Shown in pieces: positions 25,716 through 34,853 of a DNA stretch of 64,000 nucleotides (the first letter of the stretch is position 1; every line of letters starts with the position of its first letter). The stretch spans positions 33,461 to 97,460 of the forward strand of contig JAHDLO010000012.1 of the NCBI GenBank assembly GCA_018432235.1, in the 5' to 3' direction. Source of the DNA: Clostridiaceae bacterium (GTDB lineage: Bacteria > Bacillota > Clostridia > Peptostreptococcales > Natronincolaceae). The notes under the pieces were generated by a model. It made no database searches, was not told where the DNA came from, and saw nothing but the letters and a program-made list of their open reading frames with translations. The position numbers and the translations under genes were made by a program.

Positions 25716-28002
25716 AAAAATGATGAGCTTATTCATGATAGTAATTCTAATCGTAAGTCTTTCAGCCTGCGGTGGAGGCAACAAAAACACTGGACAGAAC
25801 CAAAACGAGGATATTATTAGCTATGAAGAAACCGAGATTGGGGTTAATTCAGGACTTATGTGGCCTGATGGCAGTCGTGTAAATTCCAAAAACCAGCTGG
25901 TGGTTTTTGATAGGGGCAATGGATCAGATTCAGGCTTTGTAACCTTAAACCAGGATGGTACTCCGATTGGTAATTCGAAGGTTAGCTTTGAAGGCAATGT
26001 GAGAGCCTTTGATCTGGATGAAGCAGGTAATATATATGTGGTGACGGCAGGAATTGATAATTCTCAAAGGCTTTCAATAATTAATCCTCAAGGGGACATC
26101 TTAAAAACTGTTGAGCTTGGTAGCTTTGCTGGTATAACAGGTCCTGGAATGGGGGATATGGGTATTACTGATATAGCTGTAGATTCAAAAGGAAACATAT
26201 ATCTCGCCAATTCTTCTGAGAGCATTCAGGTGCTGAACAAGGAGGGAGAAACAGTAACAGCCTTTGGTTCACAGGGGTATGTCAGCTTGGATATCGACTC
26301 TGACGATAACATTATTGCCTTAAACTCTAATACGGGTAAAAGCGCTATAGAAAAGCTTGAGGCCTCAACAGGAAATAGCATCTGGTCTGTTGAATTAGCA
26401 ACGGCTTCTGATGGAATTCTCAATATAATGGGTTTAAATAAGATCAGATCCTCAAATGAAGGTATTTACCATATAACCAGCCAGAGCATAACTAAATATG
26501 ACTCCGACGGTAAGCTGGTGGATACTATAATTGACTTTAGATACTATGGCATTCTTGCCAGTGGGTATAATATTTCCGATATGGCGTTAGATGCTGAAGG
26601 CAACATATATATAACTACTTCGTCGGCACCTGCAGGAATGCTAAGAATTAATTCAGCAGCCTCCACTTCCGAGTCCATAAAATATGAATTGTATAGATAC
26701 TCAAAAGTAAGTGGAAATAATGTTAGAAAAAAAGAGGTTATCACCATTTCTGTTCCTGCTTCCAATAGAGGCCTTGAGATAGCAGCAAGTAAGTTCCAAA
26801 AGGAAAACCCAGGATACAGAATAGAAGTACAGACATATCCTAGTGATGATTATGAGACCTATGTTAAAAACCTAAACACTCAAATATTATCTGGTAAGGG
26901 CCCTGACATCATATCTGTTGCTGGATTGTCATACGAAAATTATATTTCAAAAAATATTCTAGCCGACCTTAGTGAAATGATAGCCAAGGACAAGAGCTTT
27001 GACATAAGCAAGTATTACACCAATATTTTGGATGCATTAAAATACAATGGAAAGCTTTATGTAATGCCAACAAGCTTCACCTTTAATGTTTTAATGGCAA
27101 ACCAGAAGATACTTGATGAGGAATTAATTAGTATAGATGACAGCAGGTGGACCTGGAATGATTTTAAAGCAGCTGCAGAAAAGGTTAGTAAAGGGAATAG
27201 ATCAGCCATGCCTTCTGTTAGCTCTAGTGATTTGCTGAATCTCTTTACCAATGACAGCTACAGCGATTACATCGATGCCGGCACTAAGACAGTGAATTTT
27301 ACTTCACAAACCTTTACAGACCTATTGAATACGGTAAAAGCCTTTAGTGAAGGAAATCTTACCGATAGCAATATTAAAAACGACATGATTTCAGTATTGG
27401 AGGCAGCAGGCAGAGAAGCTCTGGTATTTTACCCCTTTAGCATTAATGACTACAACATGTATAGTTTTATGAAATCTGCCTTTAACGAGGAACTAAGCCT
27501 ATATAATATGCCTTCAGCGGGAGGTAATGGCGGAACCTTTACTTCAAATTCTATGTATGGGATAAATAGGAATTCACAATATAAGGATCAAAGCTGGGAA
27601 CTCTTAAAAATTCTATTATCTGATGAGATTCAAACCCTGAGTAGTCAAGGAGGAGCAGCAACGGGCTCATCTGCAGTAAATGCAGTTGGGGGCTTTTCTA
27701 TCAACAAATCGGCTCAGCAGATGAAGGCACAGCAGACCATCGAAGTAACTCAAAGCGGAGCTATGAAAATAAATATAAGCAGCGGCAATGGAAGCTTAAC
27801 CATAAGCCCATCGCCATTGACTCAAGGAGATATCGATTATATAAATACCTTTATTGAAGGCTTAAATACCTATGCCAATAAAGATGTAAATATCAGTGGT
27901 ATCGTGCAGGATGAAACGAGAAACTTCTTCTCTGGAGGAAAATCTGTCGAGGAGACAGCAAAGCTAATCCAGGATAGGGTAGACACCTATATAAGAGAGT
28001 AG
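25708..28002 (+). CDS. Lipoprotein: beta-propeller fused to extracellular solute-binding domain
   Basis: A 764-residue secreted lipoprotein with signal peptide and lipobox VSLSACGGG (Cys about 21). Residues about 45-330 hold NHL-like repeats (FDLDEAGNIYVV, DIAVDSKGNIYLANS, MALDAEGNIYITTS) that should form a beta-propeller. Residues about 345-764 form a family-1 solute-binding domain (ISVPASNRGLEIAASKFQKE, GKGPDIISVAGL). Ordinary binding proteins are near 430 residues, so the propeller is an extra module that could bind glycans or contact the adaptor or MacB-like protein. The start overlaps the previous gene by eight bases. Confidence 0.88.
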   Translation: MYKKMMSLFMIVILIVSLSACGGGNKNTGQNQNEDIISYEETEIGVNSGLMWPDGSRVNSKNQLVVFDRGNGSDSGFVTLNQDGTPIGNSKVSFEGNVRAFDLDEAGNIYVVTAGIDNSQRLSIINPQGDILKTVELGSFAGITGPGMGDMGITDIAVDSKGNIYLANSSESIQVLNKEGETVTAFGSQGYVSLDIDSDDNIIALNSNTGKSAIEKLEASTGNSIWSVELATASDGILNIMGLNKIRSSNEGIYHITSQSITKYDSDGKLVDTIIDFRYYGILASGYNISDMALDAEGNIYITTSSAPAGMLRINSAASTSESIKYELYRYSKVSGNNVRKKEVITISVPASNRGLEIAASKFQKENPGYRIEVQTYPSDDYETYVKNLNTQILSGKGPDIISVAGLSYENYISKNILADLSEMIAKDKSFDISKYYTNILDALKYNGKLYVMPTSFTFNVLMANQKILDEELISIDDSRWTWNDFKAAAEKVSKGNRSAMPSVSSSDLLNLFTNDSYSDYIDAGTKTVNFTSQTFTDLLNTVKAFSEGNLTDSNIKNDMISVLEAAGREALVFYPFSINDYNMYSFMKSAFNEELSLYNMPSAGGNGGTFTSNSMYGINRNSQYKDQSWELLKILLSDEIQTLSSQGGAATGSSAVNAVGGFSINKSAQQMKAQQTIEVTQSGAMKINISSGNGSLTISPSPLTQGDIDYINTFIEGLNTYANKDVNISGIVQDETRNFFSGGKSVEETAKLIQDRVDTYIRE

Positions 28003-28100
28003 AAAAAAATAATATATTGATTGAAAGACCATCAACAATTGTCAGGGGCCTTAGCCCCTGGTAATTGTTAATTTGTAAAAAAGATGAGAGTGATAATATT

Positions 28101-29213
28101 ATGGCCAGCATTAATTTAAAGCATGTGAGCAAGAAATATGATAATAAGGTTGTTGCTGTTGCAGATTTCAACTTAGACATTGAAGATAAGGAATTTATAA
28201 TTTTTGTTGGACCCTCCGGCTGTGGGAAAACTACTACCTTAAGAATGATTGCAGGGTTAGAGGAGATAACTAATGGTGAAATATATATAGATGGAAGGCT
28301 GATAAACGATGTACAGCCTAAAGACAGAGATATCGCTATGGTTTTTCAAAATTATGCTTTATATCCTCATATGACGGTTTTTGAAAATATGGCCTATAGC
28401 TTAAAGTTAAACAAAACCCAAAAAAGCGAAATAAAGGCCAGGGTGCAGGAAGCAGCTAGAATACTTGAAATAGAAGACCTGCTGGACAGAAGGCCTAAGG
28501 CACTATCCGGAGGACAGAGACAAAGGGTAGCCTTGGGTAGAGCAATAGTAAGGCAACCAAAGGTATTTCTAATGGATGAACCCTTATCAAACCTTGATGC
28601 TAAGCTAAGAAGTCAGATGAGGACTAAAATTAGCAAGCTACATCAGGATTTGCAAACAACCTTTATATATGTAACCCATGATCAAGTAGAGGCTATGACA
28701 ATGGGAACAAGAATAGTTGTTATGAAGGATGGCTATATCCAACAGGTAGATGCGCCACAAACACTATATGAAAAGCCTAATAATATATTTGTAGCAGGTT
28801 TTATTGGAAGTCCACAAATGAACTTTATACAAGCCTTGGTAGGTAAATCAGAAGAGGAGGTACAGCTTAAATTTGGTAATAGCAGCATAATGCTACCTAA
28901 GGAAAAGGCAAGAATATTGGAGGATAAGGGTTATATAGGAAAGGAAATAATCATGGGAATTCGGCCTGAAGATATACATGATGAGGAAATCTATCTGGAT
29001 TCACTTGCAGGCTGTGATGTAGAGGCATCAGTAGAGGTTATTGAAATGCTTGGTCCAGAAACACTATTACATGTAAAAATTGAAGCTAGTGAATTGACTG
29101 TGAAGGTTAATCCTAAAAAGCTAATTAAGGTTGGGGATACGATAAAGCTGGCTTTAGATCCTGATAAAGTTCATATTTTTGACAAGGAAACAGAATGGAC
29201 AATAATGAATTAA
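28101..29213 (+). CDS. Sugar-importer ABC ATPase (MsmK/UgpC family)
   Basis: A 370-residue ATPase. Walker A is GPSGCGKTTT, Q-loop is MVFQNYALYPHM, signature is LSGGQRQR, Walker B is VFLMDEPLSNLD, and a C-terminal OB/TOBE regulatory domain follows (about 240-370; MGIRPEDIHDEE). This is the class that energises CUT1 sugar importers, so it serves the permeases at 21176 and 22063. The ATG at 28101 starts the conserved ASINLKHVSK. The next gene begins directly after its stop. Confidence 0.92.
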   Translation: MASINLKHVSKKYDNKVVAVADFNLDIEDKEFIIFVGPSGCGKTTTLRMIAGLEEITNGEIYIDGRLINDVQPKDRDIAMVFQNYALYPHMTVFENMAYSLKLNKTQKSEIKARVQEAARILEIEDLLDRRPKALSGGQRQRVALGRAIVRQPKVFLMDEPLSNLDAKLRSQMRTKISKLHQDLQTTFIYVTHDQVEAMTMGTRIVVMKDGYIQQVDAPQTLYEKPNNIFVAGFIGSPQMNFIQALVGKSEEEVQLKFGNSSIMLPKEKARILEDKGYIGKEIIMGIRPEDIHDEEIYLDSLAGCDVEASVEVIEMLGPETLLHVKIEASELTVKVNPKKLIKVGDTIKLALDPDKVHIFDKETEWTIMN

Positions 29214-30011
29214 ATGAAAGGAATGAGAGCTCCTATGGCATTCACTTTTGGCAAACCTCGTATCATTGTTTTCTTTGAAATATTCCTCCGAAAATTTTGG
29301 CACCTTGTCAAAATCAATATGTTATTTCTAATATTTAATCTACCGGCAGTTGTAGTAATGCCTTTTATATCTCGAATTTTTTTACAGCTATTGATTAAAA
29401 TGGGAGATCCTATTGCTAATAGTAGCTATGAGCTTGCATTTTGCTTTGCTGCCGGAGCAATTTTAGTTTGCATACCAATGGTGACAGTAGGTCCTGCACA
29501 GGCGGGATTTACTTATGTAATGAGAAATTTCGCCCGTGAAGAACATGCATTTTTATGGGAGGATTTTAAAGAGCAGGCTATTAGCAATGCTAGACAAAGC
29601 ATATGTGTATGCCTTATTGATTTAGCTGTAATAATACTAATTGGAGTTAATATAAATTTCTACCTTACAGTAGACTGGAATAACAGACTTTCAACTGCAA
29701 TTGTTATTCTAGTCATAATGGCTTTTCTAATATATTTGATGATGCACATGTATATTTATCCAATGCTAATAACCTTCAGACTATCCATAAAGCAATTATA
29801 TAGAAATGCATTAATATTTTCTATTATAAAATTTTTCCCAAATCTAGGGGTTATTGCTCTATGCTTTATATTAACTGCCTTACCTTTGTTATTATTCCCA
29901 GCAGCCGGTATTTTGCTATTCTTTCTCATAACAATGAGCATTATAGGATTAATTACTAATTTTTATGTGTACCCAATTCTAAAAAAGCACATGATAGATT
30001 CAAAATCTTAA
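29214..30011 (+). CDS. DUF624 (YesL-like) membrane protein
   Basis: A 265-residue membrane protein with five or six membrane segments. The N-terminal region FFEIFLRKFWHLVKINMLF and the GPAQAGFTYVMRNFAREEHAFLWEDF segment are typical of DUF624 proteins. These are nearly always encoded with CUT1 sugar transporters, supporting a role in carbohydrate uptake, although their function is unproven. The start ATG directly follows the ATPase stop, so it is coupled. Last gene of the cluster. Confidence 0.85.
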   Translation: MKGMRAPMAFTFGKPRIIVFFEIFLRKFWHLVKINMLFLIFNLPAVVVMPFISRIFLQLLIKMGDPIANSSYELAFCFAAGAILVCIPMVTVGPAQAGFTYVMRNFAREEHAFLWEDFKEQAISNARQSICVCLIDLAVIILIGVNINFYLTVDWNNRLSTAIVILVIMAFLIYLMMHMYIYPMLITFRLSIKQLYRNALIFSIIKFFPNLGVIALCFILTALPLLLFPAAGILLFFLITMSIIGLITNFYVYPILKKHMIDSKS

Positions 30012-30016
30012 CAATT

Positions 30017-30054
30017 CTAACGAAAAACTAACATTCATTTTGATATCGTATAAA
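30017..30054 (+). promoter_or_regulatory. Direct-repeat box and -10 before second two-component operon
   Basis: CTAACGAAAAACTAACA (30017-30033) contains two CTAAC units 11 bases apart, one helical turn. TATAAA follows 15 bases later (30049-30054). The same box with one change occurs at 31993 before the ABC genes. This arrangement fits a binding site for the OmpR-type regulator encoded at 30082. Confidence 0.7.
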
Positions 30055-30081
30055 GAATGATTAATATAGAGAGGTGTTCTT

Positions 30082-30759
30082 ATGAAAATACTGCTTGTTG
30101 AAGATGAAGAAATGCTTGCAGCCATCATAGCTAAGGGGCTACGTAAGGTAGGCTATGCGGTTGATACTGTATTTGATGGAGAAGAAGCCTTAGAATACTA
30201 CGATATCTATGAATACGATATTATCATTTTAGACTTGAATATCCCCAAAATTGATGGCCTAGACGTATTGCGGACAATTCGTAAAAAAGATACAGATCAA
30301 AAGATTTTAATACTATCTGCAAGAACGAAGGTTAACGAGAGAATTCTTGGACTAGATGAGGGTGCAAATGATTATCTTATTAAACCCTTCGACTTTGGAG
30401 AATTAGAGGCAAGAATCAGAAACTTATTGCGCCGAAATTTTTCAGGGATTCCGACAACAATTGTGCTCAATAATTTTACAATTGATACAAATGCCAAAAG
30501 GGTAACCTGTAATAACGATACATTGAATTTGACACGCAAAGAATATAGTATTTTTGAATACCTTATTTTAAACAAGAATAAAATTATCAGCGCAGAAAAA
30601 TTAGTGGAGCATATATGGGATAGTGAGTTTGATCCTTTTTCAAATACTCTGCGTTACCATATTCATACACTTAAAAAAAAGCTGTCTGATTTCAGCAATG
30701 AAGAAATAATAAAAACAATCCGTGGTCAAGGCTATATCATTGAGGAGGTGCAAGAATGA
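30082..30759 (+). CDS. OmpR/PhoB-type response regulator
   Basis: A 225-residue regulator. The receiver domain has VEDEE, the phosphoacceptor Asp in DIIILDLNIPKIDG, LSART and the Lys of DYLIKPFDFG. The winged-helix DNA-binding domain is at about 125-222 (TLRYHIHTLKKKL, IRGQGYII). The stop overlaps the kinase ATG by four bases. The direct-repeat box upstream and again before the MacB-type ABC operon suggests it controls both. Confidence 0.92.
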   Translation: MKILLVEDEEMLAAIIAKGLRKVGYAVDTVFDGEEALEYYDIYEYDIIILDLNIPKIDGLDVLRTIRKKDTDQKILILSARTKVNERILGLDEGANDYLIKPFDFGELEARIRNLLRRNFSGIPTTIVLNNFTIDTNAKRVTCNNDTLNLTRKEYSIFEYLILNKNKIISAEKLVEHIWDSEFDPFSNTLRYHIHTLKKKLSDFSNEEIIKTIRGQGYIIEEVQE

Positions 30760-31904
30760 AGTTATTTATGAAACTAACCTTACAATGGCGAATTACAATA
30801 CTTACAGCCATAGTGCTGATCATATGCTCTGCTGCCTTGACCGCCTTCTCCATATTAAACGCCCAAAGAACTCTTATGCCTATATTACAGGGTGGCATCG
30901 TTATAACGAAGGGGGAGGGTAATTCTGCTGATGTGAAGATTCAAGGTAAAGACGATAACGAAATAGAAAGCGGCATTGCACCTTTAAGAACAGCCAAGCG
31001 AGATTTTGATATGAAAAGCATACTGTTTTTACTAGGGCTAACTACTGTTGGAATCGTGCTTGTATATTTTGTATCTGGGAAGGCCCTACTGCCTCTCAAG
31101 AACTTGAGTAGACAGGTGGCTGAGATTGACGAAGGAGACCTATCACAAAGATTAACTGAAGGTTTATCGAATGACGAGGTGAGTAGTCTGACAAAGAGCT
31201 TCAATCAAGCCCTTGAGCGTATAGAAGAAGCATTTAATAGGCAAAAGCGTTTCTCGGCAAGCGCTGCACATGAGCTAAAAACACCCCTTGCCACAATGAA
31301 AGCGGGAATTCAGGTGCTTAGAATAGACGAAACCACCACATTAGATGAATATAAGGAAAACGCCCATATGATGGAAGTAAGCGTTGACAGGCTGGCGCAA
31401 GTCGTAGAGGATTTACTAATTCTAGCTTCTCCAAATGAGGAGACTGATGAATTTAATGAAGAGATTTATTTAGATGCTATGTTTGAAACGATATTTGATG
31501 AGTTGTCGCCGATATATGAAAATCGTGGAATCACCTACAGTATCGAATGTGAGGCTATATCAATCTATGGCAACGAGGCGCTTCTTTACAGAGGGTTTTT
31601 TAACCTAGTTGAAAATTCATATAAATATAACCACGATAAAGGAAGTATTACAGTTCGTGGAAGCAAAACCAATAAATGCGTTAGAATTGATATTGAAGAT
31701 ACAGGGATAGGAATTCCAGCCGAACATTTGCCCTTTATATTTGATGCTTTCTATCGGGTGGACAGCTCACGATCTAGAAAAATCGCAGGATCAGGCCTGG
31801 GCCTATCAATTGTAAAAACCATCATAGAAAGGCACCGAGGAACAATTAAAGTTTCGAGTGAGGGTGTAAAAGGTACAAAAATATCAATACAGCTTCCCAA
31901 ATAG
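30756..31904 (+). CDS. Sensor histidine kinase with HAMP domain
   Basis: A 382-residue kinase with two membrane segments (about 12-32 and 85-105) and a short outer region of about 50 residues. It has a HAMP linker (about 105-160; LLPLKNLSRQVAEIDEGDLS), H-box ASAAHELKTPLATM, an N-box with ENSYKYNHDKG, and G-boxes DTGIGIP and GSGLGLSIVK. The small outer loop suggests detection within the membrane or through a transporter, as in antimicrobial-peptide sensing systems. Overlaps the regulator gene by four bases. Confidence 0.92.
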   Translation: MKLFMKLTLQWRITILTAIVLIICSAALTAFSILNAQRTLMPILQGGIVITKGEGNSADVKIQGKDDNEIESGIAPLRTAKRDFDMKSILFLLGLTTVGIVLVYFVSGKALLPLKNLSRQVAEIDEGDLSQRLTEGLSNDEVSSLTKSFNQALERIEEAFNRQKRFSASAAHELKTPLATMKAGIQVLRIDETTTLDEYKENAHMMEVSVDRLAQVVEDLLILASPNEETDEFNEEIYLDAMFETIFDELSPIYENRGITYSIECEAISIYGNEALLYRGFFNLVENSYKYNHDKGSITVRGSKTNKCVRIDIEDTGIGIPAEHLPFIFDAFYRVDSSRSRKIAGSGLGLSIVKTIIERHRGTIKVSSEGVKGTKISIQLPK

Positions 31905-31954
31905 CTTTCACAGCGTTTCTACCTAATAATAGGGATGACTCTTGAAGCATTGAT

Positions 31955-31988
31955 AAAGAGACGGACAATAATTTTATCCGTCTCTTTC
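31955..31988 (+). terminator. Intrinsic terminator between kinase and ABC operon
   Basis: AAAGAGACGGA (31955-31965) pairs with TCCGTCTCTTT (31977-31987). It ends five bases before the regulatory box of the next operon. Confidence 0.75.
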
Positions 31989-31992
31989 TAAT

Positions 31993-32030
31993 CTAACGAA
32001 AACCTAACAATCCATATGCTAAACTAGGTT
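31993..32030 (+). promoter_or_regulatory. Direct-repeat box before MacB-type ABC operon
   Basis: CTAACGAAAACCTAACA (31993-32009) differs at one base from the box at 30017. TAGGTT (32025-32030) lies 15 bases after it, the same spacing as the -10 in the other copy. This links the ABC genes to the adjacent two-component system. Confidence 0.7.
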
Positions 32031-32070
32031 ATGTCGACAAACAAATTCTGATTTAAGGAGAGACTAAACA

Positions 32071-33483
32071 ATGTATATTATTGCAAATGCTATAAAAAAC
32101 ATCGGTAGAAATAAGGGCAGAAATACTTTAATGGCAATCATTGTTTTTGCTATCATTCTTACGACAGCCGTATCCATTATCATTAACACAACAACATCGG
32201 CTATTATTGCAGATTATAAGTCAAGATTTGGTGCAGAGGTTTCGATTGAAACAAATTTCGAAATGCTTCAAAGCAAAAATGTGGCTGAGGGCTACAAAAA
32301 ACTAACGCCACAGCAGCAAATAGATTTTGGAAGGTCTGATTTGTTGCAGAGCGTGAATCTTTTGGCAACAATTGATATTTCACCAAGAAAGCTATCTTCC
32401 CTCAGTGAAAGCGAAATGGATAATTTTATTTCTAATTTTCTAAGTGGTGCCATAAGGGCAGACGGTACAAAAAACCCTGAAACAGTTCCAATAAAAGGCA
32501 GAATTATTGCGATGGACAACCTAGAAGCAGATAGAGACTTCAAGAATGGAACACGTAAAATTATCGGTGGTGAAATGTACAATAATCTAAACGAATGTAT
32601 TGTCAGCCAACAGTATGCAGAACTTAACAACTTATCTGTTGGTGATACCATAGAGGTAGACAGTTATTTCAAAAATGATCCAATGACTCATAGCTTGACC
32701 ATAACAGGTATTTATATGGATAATACTATGCTTGGCTCAAATCTTGAATCAATATCTTCTATGGAAAATAGAAATAATGAGATTCTTACCGGTTTTGATA
32801 CGGCCATTAGTATGGAGATGTTTACTGGAGAAGGCCGCGTATCAGCGCAATATTTCTTAAAAGACCCTACATTGCTTTCCGCTTATGAAAAAGAACTTAG
32901 GGAAAAGGGATTAGCTGATTATTATAATGTTGTCACCGACGAAGCAGGGTATAAAAAAGTAGTAGGGCCTGTTGAAGGACTTGCCAAGGTAACAAATACC
33001 TTCTTGATTGTTGTTTTGATACTGGGTTCAATGGTTCTTATTCTCTTATCAACGCTTGCGATTCGAGAACGTAAATATGAAATTGGAGTCCTTCGTGCAA
33101 TGGGTATGAAAAAAGGTAAGGTTGCCTTTGGACTGCTTACAGAAATGCTTGTTATCACAGTGCTATGCTTGATGCTAGGTTTAGGTGTAGGCTTAGCGGT
33201 ATCTCAACCTGTTGCGGACAACTTGCTTTCAAATCAAATTGAACTTGCTGCTGAAAGCAATAATTCAAATGGCGGTTTATCAACTACAGGCAGAACAGGA
33301 ATTGGCGCTCCAACATTTTCATCAGACGCCAAACCACTTTCAGAGCTTCAGGTAAGTTTAAGTGGAGACGCCATTACACAGATTATTTTTATCTCTCTTG
33401 TCTTGGCTGGTATATCAAGTATTGCAGGTATCATGTATATCACAAAATATGAACCGATAAAAATACTGTCAGAAAGGAACTAA
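32071..33483 (+). CDS. MacB/FtsX-family ABC permease
   Basis: A 470-residue permease. It has an N-terminal membrane helix (about 20-40), a large outer domain (about 45-310) and three C-terminal membrane helices (about 315-345, 365-390 and 435-455). The sequence RERKYEIGVLRAMGMKKGKV is the hallmark cytoplasmic loop of the FtsX domain. Between the last two helices is a Ser/Asn/Gly-rich outer loop. The ATPase follows after two bases. Such pairs export peptides or drive envelope proteins; its sensor neighbour suggests a role in resistance to an envelope-active peptide. Confidence 0.9.
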   Translation: MYIIANAIKNIGRNKGRNTLMAIIVFAIILTTAVSIIINTTTSAIIADYKSRFGAEVSIETNFEMLQSKNVAEGYKKLTPQQQIDFGRSDLLQSVNLLATIDISPRKLSSLSESEMDNFISNFLSGAIRADGTKNPETVPIKGRIIAMDNLEADRDFKNGTRKIIGGEMYNNLNECIVSQQYAELNNLSVGDTIEVDSYFKNDPMTHSLTITGIYMDNTMLGSNLESISSMENRNNEILTGFDTAISMEMFTGEGRVSAQYFLKDPTLLSAYEKELREKGLADYYNVVTDEAGYKKVVGPVEGLAKVTNTFLIVVLILGSMVLILLSTLAIRERKYEIGVLRAMGMKKGKVAFGLLTEMLVITVLCLMLGLGVGLAVSQPVADNLLSNQIELAAESNNSNGGLSTTGRTGIGAPTFSSDAKPLSELQVSLSGDAITQIIFISLVLAGISSIAGIMYITKYEPIKILSERN

Positions 33484-33493
33484 GGTGAACATC

Positions 33494-34159
33494 ATGAGTC
33501 TATTAACAATTGAAAATGTATCCTATAAATATAGCAGTACAACAAAAAACGTATTAAAAAAGGTTTCGGCGGAGTTTAAAAGTGGTAAGGTCCATGTGAT
33601 TATGGGTAAGTCAGGTTCAGGAAAGACTACCCTCCTGTCTCTGATTTCAGGGCTTGATAATTGTACCGACGGAGCAATAAATTTTGACGGCAATCCACTT
33701 TCTAAGATTGACCGTGATAAATACAGAGCTGAAAGTATTGGCGTTATATTTCAGGGCTATAATCTTTTAACAAACGCTACAGCTGTTGAAAACATCGTAT
33801 TGTCCATGTGCATTAGCAAAACAAAGGAAAAGAATAAGAAAAAAGTGGCATATATGCTGCTTGAAAAAGTTGGAATTAATAAGGAAACCGCTGACCGTAA
33901 AGTCCTGAAGCTTTCCGGAGGCGAACAACAGAGGGTTGGTATTGCAAGGGCTTTATCTCATAACCCTGATATTATTATTGCAGATGAACCCACAGGTAAC
34001 TTAGATACTGATACGGAAGAGAACATTTTATCTATATTAACATCACTGGCCCATAATGAGGGTAAATGCGTAATAATCGTTACCCATTCTAAAAAGGTAG
34101 CTTCTGTTGCCGATGAAGTATGGGGGATGAAAGACGGGAACCTGACACTTGTAAAATAA
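33494..34159 (+). CDS. ABC ATPase, MacB/LolD type
   Basis: A 221-residue ATPase. Walker A is GKSGSGKTTL, Q-loop is VIFQGYNLL, signature is LSGGEQQR, Walker B is DIIIADEPTGNLD, and the switch His is in IVTHSKKVA. These features place it with the LolD/MacB class that partners FtsX-type permeases, as encoded just before. ATG 33494 is chosen over the GTG at 33485 because AAGGTG lies six bases before it. Confidence 0.9.
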   Translation: MSLLTIENVSYKYSSTTKNVLKKVSAEFKSGKVHVIMGKSGSGKTTLLSLISGLDNCTDGAINFDGNPLSKIDRDKYRAESIGVIFQGYNLLTNATAVENIVLSMCISKTKEKNKKKVAYMLLEKVGINKETADRKVLKLSGGEQQRVGIARALSHNPDIIIADEPTGNLDTDTEENILSILTSLAHNEGKCVIIVTHSKKVASVADEVWGMKDGNLTLVK

Positions 34160-34175
34160 TGCTATTTCCGTATAG

Positions 34176-34214
34176 CCCCTCGCTTAACCTGTAAAAGTTA
34201 GTGAGGGGGTTTTT
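34176..34214 (+). terminator. Intrinsic terminator after ABC operon
   Basis: CCCCTCGCTTAAC (34176-34188) pairs with GTTAGTGAGGGG (34197-34208), then a T run. Confidence 0.85.
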
Positions 34215-34335
34215 CTATTTTCCCTTCTGGTATTTGAAAATTTCATATTCAATCTTATTCCCAGCCATTATTTCTTTCTCCATAGCAATAGTTTATTTTA
34301 TGTGCATAGTGGATTGTTACTTTCTTTAATCCAGC

Positions 34336-34581
34336 TTACTTCTGTAATGTCAGTGCTTTAGTTGGACATTTGGCAACGCAATGGGTACAACGAACACAAA
34401 TATTATCTTCAATGATCCAAGTTTTTTGATCTTTAGATACAGCTATAGCATCAACTGAACATACCTTTTCACATAAGCCGCAGTACACACATTTTTTATA
34501 ATCATTTACAATTTTTCCTTTGGCCTCAAATATTTTTCTTAAAAATCTCTTTTGGGCTATTATTCTTTTAAGCTTTGACAT
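34336..34581 (-). CDS. Small 2x[4Fe-4S] ferredoxin-like protein
   Basis: An 81-residue electron carrier. Two cluster motifs are visible: CVYCGLCEKVC near residue 32 and CVRCTHCVAKCP near residue 62. A basic stretch of about 30 residues at the N-terminus (KLKRIIAQKRFLRKIF) precedes them, unlike the shortest clostridial ferredoxins, and might bind a partner or nucleic acid. It stands alone on the minus strand between a terminator and a TetR gene; no redox partner lies beside it. Confidence 0.85.
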   Translation of the reverse strand: MSKLKRIIAQKRFLRKIFEAKGKIVNDYKKCVYCGLCEKVCSVDAIAVSKDQKTWIIEDNICVRCTHCVAKCPTKALTLQK

Positions 34582-34722
34582 ACTTAAATTCTCCTCTCTA
34601 TACTTACTTAGAAGCTTGGATTCTTTAAATCCATGTTCATCTTAATTCGCAAATTGCTTCATATGGGCGGATTTATCAGTATATAATAAACGTATTAATC
34701 ATTTGAATATGATGCCTAAATT

Positions 34723-34833
34723 ATTAGATACACTGTGTATCTAATATAAAAATAGGATACATAAAAAAACTCAAACTGTCAATAAGATTCAAGGTGTATC
34801 TTATTGCTTTTAAGGTACATTTCACGATATAAT
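34723..34833 (+). promoter_or_regulatory. TetR-type operators and promoter
   Basis: ATTAGATACAC-T-GTGTATCTAAT (34723-34745) is a perfect dyad. AATAAGAT-N9-ATCTTATT (34781-34805) is a second, sharing AGAT/ATCT ends. TTGCTT (34804-34809), 18 bases, TATAAT (34828-34833) lies just before the TetR gene and touches the second dyad, so autorepression is likely. Confidence 0.65.
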
Positions 34834-34853
34834 GACTTTTAGGAGGGATTAAA

